Part shown: positions 1-6,705 of the stretch, in pieces | Layout: each line of letters opens with the position of its first letter | How positions within the stretch are numbered: position 1 is the first letter of the stretch | Assembly (NCBI GenBank): GCA_024762755.1 | Contig: JANTGX010000039.1 | Location: 1-12,499, forward strand | From: Gammaproteobacteria bacterium | GTDB taxonomy: Bacteria; Pseudomonadota; Gammaproteobacteria; SZUA-152 | Length of the DNA: 12,499 bases | Direction: 5' to 3' | Program-made: the position numbers and the translations under genes | Notes under the pieces: model-generated | What the model saw: the letters and a program-made list of their open reading frames with translations, nothing else | Database searches by the model: none | Told to the model about the DNA's origin: nothing

Positions 1-389
1 TCTCTCCACCGGCGCCGGCGGCCAACCTGGTGTTCGATACCGGCGGCGAGGCCGGGGCGATTCGTCTGCGTCGCGAAGATACCTCCCTGCACGCCGCGGG
101 GCAGTGGCAGGACGGCCAGTGGCGCATCGTCTTCCAGCGCCCGCGGCACGCCGCCGAGGGGCGTGCCGACGTCGACCTGGACGAGGGCGGCTTCATTCCC
201 ATCGCCTTCGATGTCTGGGACGGCAACAACGGTGAGGCACTGCAGCGATACAGCCTCACCCCCTGGTACTGGCTGGTGCTGCAGCCCCATGCCGATCGGG
301 CGCGGGGCCTCGGTCTGCCCCTGGTAGTCGGCCTGGGCGTGTTGCTGCTCGGCGGTCTCGGTCTGCGGCGCTGGAGGGCACGCCCGTGA
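1..389 (+). CDS. Haem-binding ethylbenzene-dehydrogenase-like domain protein, 3' end only
   Basis: The reading frame is open from base 3, so the N-terminus lies outside the window; about 128 residues are visible. The visible part resembles the C-terminal half of the EB_dh-type haem-binding domain, found in gamma subunits of DMSO-reductase-family enzymes and in related membrane cytochromes. Supporting cues are the strand pattern around GQWQDGQWRIVFQRP, then FIPIAFDVWDGNNGE and the closing WYWLVLQP. A hydrophobic helix (from GLGLPLVVGLGVLLLGG) followed by RRWRARP suggests a C-terminal membrane anchor with a cytoplasmic basic tail, which would place the domain in the periplasm. The stop overlaps the GTG start of the downstream Sco gene (GTGA), so the two are translationally coupled. 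A role in a respiratory haem/electron-transfer complex is inferred; the partner genes must lie to the left. The family call is from remembered sequence style and is moderately sure. Confidence 0.62.
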   Translation, partial: SPPAPAANLVFDTGGEAGAIRLRREDTSLHAAGQWQDGQWRIVFQRPRHAAEGRADVDLDEGGFIPIAFDVWDGNNGEALQRYSLTPWYWLVLQPHADRARGLGLPLVVGLGVLLLGGLGLRRWRARP

Positions 390-1015
390 GGCCGGTTCTC
401 TCGCCCTGGATCGGGCGCCTCGTGGTTCTGTTCGCCCTGGGCCTGAGCGTGCTCAGCGCCACGGCGGCGGAGACCACCAAACCACCCTGGGGCGACGGCC
501 CGCCGCCACCCGGTGGTGACTTCGTCCTGCAGTCGGCCAAGGGACCGGTGGCCCTGCACGACCTGCGCGGCAAGGTGGTGCTCATGTATTTCGGTTATGC
601 CTCCTGCCCCGACGTCTGTCCCATGGATCTGCGCATCGTCGCCGAGGCCTTGGAGGGATTGCCCGAGTCACTGCGCCCGCAGGTGCAGGGGATCTTCGTC
701 AGCCTGGATCCGGCGCGTGACACACCGCAGAAGCTGGCCGAGTACACGGCCTTCTTCCACCCGCAGATCCTCGGTCTGACGGCTGACGAGAAGACCCTGC
801 GCGAGGTGGCCTCGCGCTATGGCGTGCAGTACTACACGGTGACCTTGAAGGATTCGGCGTTGGGCTATGCGGTGAACCACTCGGCGGCCCTGTATGTCAT
901 CGACCCCGAGGGTACCCTGCGTTTCATCTTTCCGCACAAGACGCCGGCCAAGACCCTGATCGAAGCGGTGCGTTACCTGTTGTCGCCGGGGCAGGGCGCG
1001 GACCAGGGCAAATGA
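386..1015 (+). CDS. Sco1/SenC/PrrC family copper chaperone
   Basis: The product is 209 aa with a thioredoxin-like fold. Sco proteins deliver copper to the CuA site of cytochrome c oxidase or act as thiol-disulfide reductants in the periplasm. Residues 10-28 form a hydrophobic signal or anchor segment ending in ATAAE, so the protein is exported or membrane-tethered. The copper-binding CxxxC is at C74-C78 (YASCPDVCPM), and the distal histidine ligand is H165 (AVNHSAALYVID). The segment VSLDPARDTP (about 105-114) is the usual Sco signature. Length is normal for the family. The GTG start at 386 overlaps the previous stop and follows a GGAGGG Shine-Dalgarno at 373-378, 7 nt away. Coupling to a haem-domain membrane protein suggests a role in assembling a copper/haem respiratory complex, but no oxidase gene is in view, so the exact client is unknown. 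Confidence 0.93.
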   Translation: MRPVLSPWIGRLVVLFALGLSVLSATAAETTKPPWGDGPPPPGGDFVLQSAKGPVALHDLRGKVVLMYFGYASCPDVCPMDLRIVAEALEGLPESLRPQVQGIFVSLDPARDTPQKLAEYTAFFHPQILGLTADEKTLREVASRYGVQYYTVTLKDSALGYAVNHSAALYVIDPEGTLRFIFPHKTPAKTLIEAVRYLLSPGQGADQGK

Positions 1016-1074
1016 CCCGCACCGTGGGCCGCCGGCCGGCAGCGGAAAAAAATCACCCAAAACCGTAGGTTATG

Positions 1075-1083
1075 TGTTATAGT
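1075..1083 (+). promoter_or_regulatory. Putative extended -10 promoter for rhlE
   Basis: TATAGT at 1078-1083 is preceded by TG plus one base (TG at 1075-1076), the extended -10 arrangement that can work without a good -35. No good TTGACA-like hexamer is present 16-18 bp upstream. Transcription would begin near 1090, giving a leader of about 140 nt before the rhlE ATG. Confidence 0.5.
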
Positions 1084-1089
1084 TCCCGC

Positions 1090-1229
1090 TCTGGCACACA
1101 TCGGTCTGTGCCTGTTTCCCCTTTCGCGGAATGTCTTTGGCAAATCGCGAACACAACCAGCAAGATTCTGCCTAAGACCGTCCTGCACTCGATGTGCCGG
1201 GTAGGCCTGATCCCCCCGGAGTTAACTCT
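1090..1229 (+). promoter_or_regulatory. Structured 5' leader of rhlE
   Basis: This non-coding stretch holds several short perfect stems: GGCACA 1093-1098 with TGTGCC 1107-1112, TTCGCG 1123-1128 with CGCGAA 1146-1151, and GCAC 1185-1188 with GTGC 1194-1197. It ends in a GGAG Shine-Dalgarno at 1218-1221, 8 nt before the ATG. Long structured leaders are known for several cold-inducible DEAD-box helicase and cold-shock genes. A regulatory role here is inferred from length and folding only. Confidence 0.4.
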
Positions 1230-2552
1230 ATGTCTTTCGAAACCCTCGGCCTGTCGGCCGACATTCTGCGTGCCGTCTCTGAACAGGGCTACACGGAACC
1301 CACCCCCATTCAGGCCCAGGCCATCCCGGTGGTACTGGAAGGCGGCGACCTGCTCGCCGGCGCCCAGACCGGCACCGGCAAGACCGCCGGTTTCACCCTG
1401 CCCCTGCTGCAACGCCTGAGCACCAGCGCGCCGGCCAAGGGCAAGCGCCCGGTGCGTGCCCTGATCCTGACCCCCACCCGTGAACTGGCCGCCCAGGTGG
1501 GCGAGAGCGTCGCCACCTACGGCAAGTATCTCCCGCTGCGCTCGGCGGTGATCTTCGGCGGGGTCAAGATCGGCCCGCAGATCAACAAGCTGCGCAACGG
1601 CGTGGACATCCTCATCGCCACCCCGGGCCGCCTGCTCGACCACGTGCAACAGGGCACCCTCGACCTCTCGCAGGTGGAGATCCTGGTGCTGGACGAGGCC
1701 GATCGCATGCTCGACATGGGTTTCATCCACGATATCCGCAAGGTGCTCGCGCTGATGCCCAAGGATCGTCAGAACCTGCTCTTCTCGGCCACCTTCTCCA
1801 ACGAGATCAAACGCCTCGCCGATGGCCTGCTGGACAACCCGGCTCTCGTCGAGGTGGCCCGTCGCAATACTGCCTCCGAGACCGTCAAGCAGGTGGTGCA
1901 CCCGGTTGACCGCGAGCGTAAGCGCGAGTTGCTGTCGAGTCTGATCGGTAACGGTGACTGGCAACAGGTGCTGGTCTTCACCCGCACCAAGCACGGTGCC
2001 AACCGCCTGACCAAGCAGCTGGAGCAGGACGGTATCTCCGCCGCCGCCATCCACGGCAACAAGAGCCAGGGTGCGCGCACCAAGGCCCTGGCCGATTTCA
2101 AGCAGGGCAAGGTGCGCGTGCTGGTGGCGACGGACATCGCCGCGCGTGGCCTGGACATCGATCAGCTGCCCCACGTGGTCAACTTCGAGCTACCCAACGT
2201 GGCGGAAGACTACGTGCACCGCATCGGCCGCACCGGTCGTGCCGGCAACGAGGGTGAGGCCATGTCCCTGGTCTGCGTCGACGAGCACAAGCTGCTGCGC
2301 GACATCGAGCGGTTGCTCAAACGTGAGATCCCCAAGGACGTGGTCGACGGCTTCGAGCCCGATCCCCGCATCAAGGCCGAGCCCATTCCCAACGGCCGCA
2401 ATGGTGCCGGACGGGGTCAGGGTCGCGGTGCCGGTGGCGGTCGTTCACGCGGCAACCGGGCCGGCGCTCGCACCGGCGGCAACGGCAACGGTAACAGCCG
2501 CGGTCAGGGCGGCCGCAATGGTGCCCGCCGACGCAGCGCCACCCCGGCCTGA
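1230..2552 (+). CDS. rhlE: ATP-dependent DEAD-box RNA helicase, RhlE type
   Basis: The product is 440 aa and unwinds RNA duplexes using ATP; RhlE acts in ribosome assembly and RNA turnover in the cytoplasm. The helicase motifs are complete and in order: Q motif around F3-Q28 (EPTPIQ), motif I AQTGTGKT 45-52, Ia PTREL 82-86, Ib TPGR 131-134, II DEAD 155-158, III SAT 186-188, V ARGLDI 305-310 and VI HRIGRTGR 330-337. The N-terminus MSFETLGLSADILRAV is the characteristic RhlE opening. Residues about 388-440 form a Gly/Arg/Asn-rich RGG-like tail, probably an RNA-binding extension. I chose the ATG at 1230 because it gives the family N-terminus and has a GGAG Shine-Dalgarno 8 nt upstream; an upstream in-frame GTG at 1194 would add 12 unconserved residues. 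The gene stands alone, with its own promoter region and terminator. Confidence 0.95.
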   Translation: MSFETLGLSADILRAVSEQGYTEPTPIQAQAIPVVLEGGDLLAGAQTGTGKTAGFTLPLLQRLSTSAPAKGKRPVRALILTPTRELAAQVGESVATYGKYLPLRSAVIFGGVKIGPQINKLRNGVDILIATPGRLLDHVQQGTLDLSQVEILVLDEADRMLDMGFIHDIRKVLALMPKDRQNLLFSATFSNEIKRLADGLLDNPALVEVARRNTASETVKQVVHPVDRERKRELLSSLIGNGDWQQVLVFTRTKHGANRLTKQLEQDGISAAAIHGNKSQGARTKALADFKQGKVRVLVATDIAARGLDIDQLPHVVNFELPNVAEDYVHRIGRTGRAGNEGEAMSLVCVDEHKLLRDIERLLKREIPKDVVDGFEPDPRIKAEPIPNGRNGAGRGQGRGAGGGRSRGNRAGARTGGNGNGNSRGQGGRNGARRRSATPA

Positions 2553-2597
2553 AACGGCTGAACGCACCGGTGCCCCCGCGGCTAACCGGTAAAACAG

Positions 2598-2625
2598 AAA
2601 GGCGACCCTCGGGTCGCCTTTTTTG
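2598..2625 (+). terminator. Intrinsic terminator of rhlE
   Basis: GGCGACC 2601-2607 pairs with GGTCGCC 2612-2618 around a CTCG loop. The stem is extended by AAA 2598-2600 against TTT 2619-2621, and the T-tract runs to 2624. The element lies 45 bp after the rhlE stop and is a textbook Rho-independent terminator. Confidence 0.93.
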
Positions 2626-2667
2626 TTTCATCGAAAAACTTCCATGAAGTCGCCGCGCCTCGGGAGC

Positions 2668-2728
2668 GGGCGCGCTGCAGCCGCTATGGGCTGGCGGCAT
2701 TGGGGAAATGAATCCGCTGCACGCGCCC
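2668..2728. repeat. Imperfect inverted repeat between rhlE and modC
   Basis: GGGCGCGCTGCAGC at 2668-2681 is matched in reverse complement by GCTGCACGCGCCC at 2716-2728, with one extra base in the left arm. A smaller stem, GCCGC 2680-2684 with GCGGC 2694-2698, is nested inside. The repeat lies between convergent genes and could slow or stop transcripts from either side, but no T-tract follows on either strand. It may instead be a copy of a dispersed palindromic repeat. Confidence 0.45.
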
Positions 2729-2757
2729 AGCCTACGGGCTGAACACCCCGGCGACCC

Positions 2758-3834
2758 TCACTCGACCATGGCAGCCGATTTGATCTGCACCCACACGGGC
2801 ATGCCGACGGCGAGTCCTAGTGCCGCCAGGGAGCGTGCCGTGATGCGGCTGATCAGGACGGTATCACCCACTTTGACCCGCACCAGGCGCAACGCCGGGT
2901 GCTCCCCTTCTCCCACGGCGTCCACCTCGCCGGCCAGCCGGTTGAGGATGCTGCTGTCCGCCTGGGGTGTCAGGGCCAGGCTGACGTCGCGGGCGAGCAC
3001 CCGCAGGCGCACGGCGTCACCGATGGCGTGGCCCGAGTCGCGCAGCCACAGGGAGCCGCCGGGGAATTCGGCGCGGGCGAGATGCCAGCGTTGGTCTCGT
3101 TCGGCGATACGCGCCTGCAACACCACGCCGGCCTCTTCGCCGAGTTGGATGGGGAGATCCAGGCGGGCGAGGGTCTCGTTGAGTGGGCCACTGGCGAGGG
3201 CACGACCTCGGTCCATGACCACCAGGTGGTCGGCCAGACGCGCCACTTCGTCGGCGGCGTGGGTGACATAGAGCAGGGGGATCTCCAACTCGTCGTGCAG
3301 GCGTTCGAGGAAGGGCAGGATCTCCTGCCGGCGCGCCCAGTCGAGGGCCGCCAGTGGTTCGTCCATACACAACACACGGGGACTGACGGCCAGGGCGCGG
3401 GCGATGGCCACCCGCTGGCGTTCGCCACCGGAGAGGCGGTCGGGCCGGCGTTGCAGCAGGTGGCCGATGCCCAGCAGTTCGATGGCCTGCTCGAGGGAGA
3501 CGCGCAGGGTCGTCGCCGCCACCCGCCGCATGCCGTACTGCAGGTTGGCCATGACGCTGAGGTGGGGAAACAGACTGGCCTCCTGAAAGACGTAACCCAG
3601 GGGTCGCTGGTGCACCGGCATGAAGGTCTTCTCGTCCTGCCAGATCTCGCCGTTGATACTCACCCGCCCGCGTGCCCGCTCCAGCCCGGCGAGGCAGCGC
3701 AGCAGGGTGGTCTTGCCCGAGCCGGAATGGCCGAACAGCGCCGTCACGCCACGGCCCGGCAGGCGCAGGTCCACCGCCAGCTCGAAGCCGGGAAACTCCA
3801 GGGCAAGGTTGGCCTGCAGGTCGCCGCTGCTCAC
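2758..3834 (-). CDS. modC: Molybdate ABC transporter ATP-binding protein
   Basis: The product is 358 aa, the ATPase that powers molybdate import with ModB. Residues 1-230 form an ABC domain: Walker A GHSGSGKT 35-42, Q-loop around FQEASLFPH 83-91, signature LSGGERQ 134-140, Walker B VLCMDEP 154-160 and switch histidine H192. LDWARRQEILPFLERLHDE (164-182) is the ModC-style helix after the D-loop. Residues about 291-358 (SSILNRLAGEV... then GDTVLISRIT) form a C-terminal Mop/TOBE domain that binds molybdate oxyanion in the family. Length is normal. The start is GTG, sharing GTGA with the modB stop, which indicates translational coupling. Mop-domain evidence favours molybdate or tungstate over other anions; the two cannot be told apart from sequence alone. 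Confidence 0.93.
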   Translation of the reverse strand: MSSGDLQANLALEFPGFELAVDLRLPGRGVTALFGHSGSGKTTLLRCLAGLERARGRVSINGEIWQDEKTFMPVHQRPLGYVFQEASLFPHLSVMANLQYGMRRVAATTLRVSLEQAIELLGIGHLLQRRPDRLSGGERQRVAIARALAVSPRVLCMDEPLAALDWARRQEILPFLERLHDELEIPLLYVTHAADEVARLADHLVVMDRGRALASGPLNETLARLDLPIQLGEEAGVVLQARIAERDQRWHLARAEFPGGSLWLRDSGHAIGDAVRLRVLARDVSLALTPQADSSILNRLAGEVDAVGEGEHPALRLVRVKVGDTVLISRITARSLAALGLAVGMPVWVQIKSAAMVE

Positions 3835-4508
3835 CGCCGGGTCCGCCGCTTGCCGGGATCGAGGGAGTAGAGGGTCAATAGCACGATGAAGGAGAACAAC
3901 AACATGAGGCCGGAGAGCAGGTGGGCATCGCCGTATTCCAGGGCCTCCACGTAGTCGTAGATCTGCACGGAGACCACGCGCGTCTCACCGGGGATATTGC
4001 CGCCGATCATCAGTACCACACCGAACTCGCCCACGGTGTGGGCGAAGCCCAGCACGCCACCGGTGAGGAAGCCCGGGGCGGCCAGGGGGATGGCGACGGA
4101 GAAGAAGCGGTCCCAGGGTCCGGCGCGCAAGGTGGCGGCCACCTCCAGGGGGCGATCGCCCATGGCCTCGAAGGCGTTCTGGATGGGCTGCACGACGAAG
4201 GGCAGGGAGTAGAACACGGAGGCCACCACCAGGCCGGCAAAGGTGAAGGGCAGGGTGCCCATCCCCAGGGCCTGGGTGAACAGCCCGATGGGGCCGTCGG
4301 GCCCCATGAGCAAGAGCAGGTAGAAGCCCATCACCGAGGGCGGCAGGACCAGCGGCAGGGCGACGATGGCGCCGATGATACCCTTCAGCCGCGAGCGGGT
4401 GCGCGCCAGCCACCAGGCGATGGGGGTGCCCAGCAGCAGCAGCAGGAAGGTGACGATGAGCGCCAGCTTGAAGGTCAGCAGGAGGGCGCTGAGGTTGTCA
4501 TCCGACAC
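3831..4508 (-). CDS. modB: Molybdate ABC transporter permease
   Basis: The product is 225 aa, an inner-membrane permease that forms the molybdate channel as a dimer with ModC below and ModA delivering substrate. Hydrophobic segments lie near residues 8-34, 44-68, 88-108, 143-168 and 196-215. The EAA loop that docks on the ATPase is at about 113-145 (FEAMGD... AATLRAG... IPLAAPG). The sequence VLPPSVMGFYLLLL (54-67) and the VGEFGVVLMIGGNIPGET region (159-176) are typical of ModB. The GTG start is 15 bp after the modA stop with a G-rich stretch between them. The 3' end overlaps modC by 4 bp, so modABC is one operon. Confidence 0.94.
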   Translation of the reverse strand: MSDDNLSALLLTFKLALIVTFLLLLLGTPIAWWLARTRSRLKGIIGAIVALPLVLPPSVMGFYLLLLMGPDGPIGLFTQALGMGTLPFTFAGLVVASVFYSLPFVVQPIQNAFEAMGDRPLEVAATLRAGPWDRFFSVAIPLAAPGFLTGGVLGFAHTVGEFGVVLMIGGNIPGETRVVSVQIYDYVEALEYGDAHLLSGLMLLFSFIVLLTLYSLDPGKRRTRR

Positions 4509-4523
4509 GCGCGGGCCCCCGGG

Positions 4524-5285
4524 TCATGGACCGTAGCCGTAGTGCCGGATGAGGCGGCGGACGGCGGGCGATTGCAGGTAGTCGAGCAGGGCTCGGGCGG
4601 CCGGATTGTCTGCCCCGCGATTGAGCAGGACGGCCTGCTGGCGGATGGGGGGGTACAGCTCGGCGGGCACCCGCCAGGCGGAGCCCGCGCGGATCTGGCC
4701 GTCCTTCAGGACCTGGGAGAGGGCGACGAAACCCAGCTCGGCATTGCCGCTGGCGACGAACTGGTAGGTCTGGGCGATGTTCTCGCCATACACCAGCCTG
4801 CCGCGCAGGGTGGACCACAAGCCTCGTTTCTGCAGCACACTGCGCGCCGCCTCGCCATAGGGCGCCAGTTTGGGGTTGGCCAGGGCGAGGTGACGGAAGG
4901 TACCCGTCTCCAGCACCCGGCCCTGTGCGTCGACGAGGTCCGGGCGGGCCGACCAGAGGACGATGGCGCCCAGTGCGTAGGTGAAACGCGAGCCGGGCAC
5001 GGCCAGGCCGGCGGCCTCCAGCCGGGCCGGTTTCTCGTCGTCGGCGGAGAGCAGGACGTCGAAGGGCGCGCCGTGACGGATCTGGGCGAAGAACCTGCCG
5101 GAGGCGCCGAAGGACAGGCGCACACGGTGGCCGGTGTCGTGTTCGAAGCGGGCGGCGATGGCCTTCATGGGGGCGGCGAAATTGGCGGCGACGGCGGCGC
5201 TGACCGTTCCGGCCTGGCTGCTCGGTGAGCCGAATACGGTCACCAGCAGGACGGCGCCGATGATGCGGGCGATGGGAGTCGACAT
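4524..5285 (-). CDS. modA: Molybdate-binding periplasmic protein
   Basis: The product is 253 aa, the high-affinity substrate-binding protein for molybdate (tungstate also binds in the family). Residues 1-25 look like a Sec signal peptide: R7 before the hydrophobic core IIGAVLLVTVFG, with likely cleavage after SQA at 25. Family landmarks include VSAAVAANFAAPMKAI 28-43, the ligand-loop segment LSFGASGRFFAQI 57-69, APFDVLLSADDEKP 73-86 and NAELGFVALSQV 181-192. It starts at ATG 5285 and is the first gene of the modABC operon. It is transcribed away from the universal stress protein gene; no ModE-like TATATA dyad is evident upstream. Confidence 0.94.
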   Translation of the reverse strand: MSTPIARIIGAVLLVTVFGSPSSQAGTVSAAVAANFAAPMKAIAARFEHDTGHRVRLSFGASGRFFAQIRHGAPFDVLLSADDEKPARLEAAGLAVPGSRFTYALGAIVLWSARPDLVDAQGRVLETGTFRHLALANPKLAPYGEAARSVLQKRGLWSTLRGRLVYGENIAQTYQFVASGNAELGFVALSQVLKDGQIRAGSAWRVPAELYPPIRQQAVLLNRGADNPAARALLDYLQSPAVRRLIRHYGYGP

Positions 5286-5343
5286 GGCGGGCTGTGTCTC
5301 GATCTCACGGTGTGGGGCGTTGTCACTATCCTACCCGAATTTT

Positions 5344-5349
5344 CGTCAA
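5344..5349 (-). promoter_or_regulatory. Possible -35 element for modABC
   Basis: On the minus strand this reads TTGACG, five of six matches to the sigma-70 -35. Downstream candidates such as GATAGT or TAGTGA are weak and at suboptimal spacing (13-15 bp), so the promoter assignment is tentative. Confidence 0.25.
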
Positions 5350-5379
5350 GCGGGCGGTTGCCGCGGCTTGCTGCGGTGC

Positions 5380-5390
5380 GTCATCATGAC
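5380..5390. promoter_or_regulatory. Small dyad upstream of the stress-protein gene
   Basis: GTCAT-C-ATGAC is a perfect 5+1+5 dyad, lying about where a -35 would sit for a CACAAT -10 candidate at 5409-5414. It could be an operator, but dyads of this size also occur by chance. Confidence 0.22.
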
Positions 5391-5462
5391 TGACCGCTTT
5401 GCCGCGGGCACAATAGAAGACAGGCAAATAAGACATCGAGACGATGATAGGGGAGACAAGGC

Positions 5463-5906
5463 ATGAACGATTACGGACGTATCGTCCTGGCGACGGACCT
5501 TTCAGCACAGAGCGAATGGGCGGCACTGCGCGCCGCCAGCCTGGCACAGACCTATGGCGCGGAACTGATCCTGCTCATGGTCATCGAGCACTTCCCCGAG
5601 GAACGGCCGGCGTCGTGGGTGCCACCGGAGGATGTGCCGCCGGAGAAGTTCTTCGAGGATCGCGCCAATCGACGCCTGGATGAACTGATGACCCGCATCG
5701 GTGCGCCGCAGGCACGTAAGGCAGTCCGCACCACCACCGGTTCGGCGCGGCGGGTGATCGTACAGTTTGCCGCCGAGCAGGCGGCCGATCTGGTCGTCCT
5801 GGGCCGCCATGGTGAGGGTTTCATCGATCGTCTGGTGCTCGGTTCCACCGCCGCCGGGGTGGTGCAGGATGCCGGCTGCGATGTCCTGGTGGTGGCCGGC
5901 GAATAG
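5463..5906 (+). CDS. Universal stress protein, single UspA domain
   Basis: The product is 147 aa, one Usp fold spanning the whole protein. The ATP-binding signature G-x2-G-x9-G-S/T is present: G114-R-H-G117, nine residues, then G127-S-T. The acidic residue D12 in IVLATDLS is the conserved first-strand aspartate. These proteins are cytoplasmic, usually dimeric, and raised under starvation, oxidative or respiratory stress; the specific role here is unknown. The ATG at 5463 follows a strong AGGGGAG Shine-Dalgarno at 5449-5455, 7 nt away. It is divergent from modABC and separated by 69 bp from the next gene. GC content and codon use match the neighbours. Confidence 0.93.
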   Translation: MNDYGRIVLATDLSAQSEWAALRAASLAQTYGAELILLMVIEHFPEERPASWVPPEDVPPEKFFEDRANRRLDELMTRIGAPQARKAVRTTTGSARRVIVQFAAEQAADLVVLGRHGEGFIDRLVLGSTAAGVVQDAGCDVLVVAGE

Positions 5907-5963
5907 GACGCACCGAAGGGCGATCGGTCGCTCAGCGGCCGGCATGGCCGGGGCAAAAACGGG

Positions 5964-5969
5964 TACAAT
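5964..5969 (+). promoter_or_regulatory. -10 element placed for a leaderless start
   Basis: TACAAT matches five of six -10 consensus positions and ends 6 nt before the ATG at 5976. A normal -10 to start distance would put transcription at or within a base or two of the ATG. No purine-rich Shine-Dalgarno precedes this ATG, consistent with a leaderless message. The -35 region is poor (GGCATG at 17-bp spacing). Confidence 0.42.
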
Positions 5970-5975
5970 GCCGCG

Positions 5976-6632
5976 ATGGACGATTTGACCCTGATTCAAC
6001 GCATCGCCGTCTGGGCCCTGCCCGTGCTGTTCGCCATCACCGTGCACGAGGTGGCCCACGGCTGGGTGGCCAACAAACTGGGCGACCCCACGGCCATGAT
6101 GCTCGGCCGCCTGACCCTCAATCCCCTCAAGCACATCGACCCCATCGGCACCATCGCCGTGCCACTGGTGTTACTGCTGCTCGGCGGTTTCATCTTCGGC
6201 TGGGCCAAGCCGGTGCCGGTGACCTGGGAGAACCTGCACAAACCCAAACGCGACATGGCCCTGGTGGCGGTGGCCGGCCCGTTGTCGAATCTGCTCATGG
6301 GCATCGCCTGGGCCTTCGTCATGAAACTGGGTTTCAGCCTCGGCGAGAGCCTGCCCGCGCTGGCCTGGCCGCTCATCTACATGGGCGGGGCGGGGATCTC
6401 CATCAACGTCATCCTCTGTCTGTTGAACCTGCTGCCCATTCCGCCTCTGGACGGTGGCCGTGTGTTGTCCGGCATCCTGCCCGGCCCCCTGTCCTGGCGC
6501 TTGAACCAGCTCGAACCCTACGGCCTGTTCATCCTCCTCGGCCTGCTGGTCACGGGGCTGCTGAACACCATTCTCGGCCCACCCATGTCGATCATGCAGA
6601 TGGCCCTGTTCCGCATCGCCGGCCTGGGTTGA
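5976..6632 (+). CDS. Site-2 protease family (M50) zinc metalloprotease
   Basis: The product is 218 aa, an integral-membrane metalloprotease that would cleave substrates within the bilayer. The zinc motif HExxH is H24-E25-V-A-H28 in the first transmembrane helix. The third ligand is D159 in NLLPIPPLDGGRVL (151-164), the usual NPDG-like second motif. Other hydrophobic spans lie near 58-73, 95-118, 130-153 and 178-200. No PDZ domain is present, so it is the short YwhC-like group, not RseP. Its substrate is unknown. In many Gammaproteobacteria this gene sits next to trpS and scpAB, as here. The start at ATG 5976 gives the family N-terminus; an apparent -10 directly upstream suggests it opens the operon. 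Confidence 0.93.
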   Translation: MDDLTLIQRIAVWALPVLFAITVHEVAHGWVANKLGDPTAMMLGRLTLNPLKHIDPIGTIAVPLVLLLLGGFIFGWAKPVPVTWENLHKPKRDMALVAVAGPLSNLLMGIAWAFVMKLGFSLGESLPALAWPLIYMGGAGISINVILCLLNLLPIPPLDGGRVLSGILPGPLSWRLNQLEPYGLFILLGLLVTGLLNTILGPPMSIMQMALFRIAGLG

Positions 6633-6690
6633 GCGCCGATCCCCCGGCACCGCGCAGACGGCCACACACCATCGCAGACAACCGCATACA

Positions 6691-6696
6691 GAGAGG
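6691..6696 (+). promoter_or_regulatory. Ribosome binding site deciding a TTG start for trpS
   Basis: GAGAGG lies 9 nt before TTG 6706. No ATG or GTG at a suitable position gives a full synthetase N-terminus, so this site supports TTG as the start codon. Confidence 0.65.
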
Positions 6697-6705
6697 ACAC
6701 ACGGT

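Noticed and set aside
1021..1052. Terminator after the Sco gene (GC-rich stem around 1029-1045 followed by A-tract)
   Set aside because: On the plus strand the stem is followed by A residues, not T, so it is not an intrinsic terminator for sco.
1077..2174. 365-codon open frame opposite rhlE
   Set aside because: It lies antisense to the conserved helicase core and its product resembles no known family.
3921..5228. 435-codon open frame opposite modB and modA
   Set aside because: Gly/Gln/His/Glu-rich low-complexity translation with no family resemblance; an antisense artefact of GC-rich codon bias over strongly recognised genes.
5286..5345. Molybdenum-cofactor (Moco) riboswitch in the modA leader
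   Set aside because: The likely leader is only about 60 nt or less and lacks room for the multi-stem Moco RNA.
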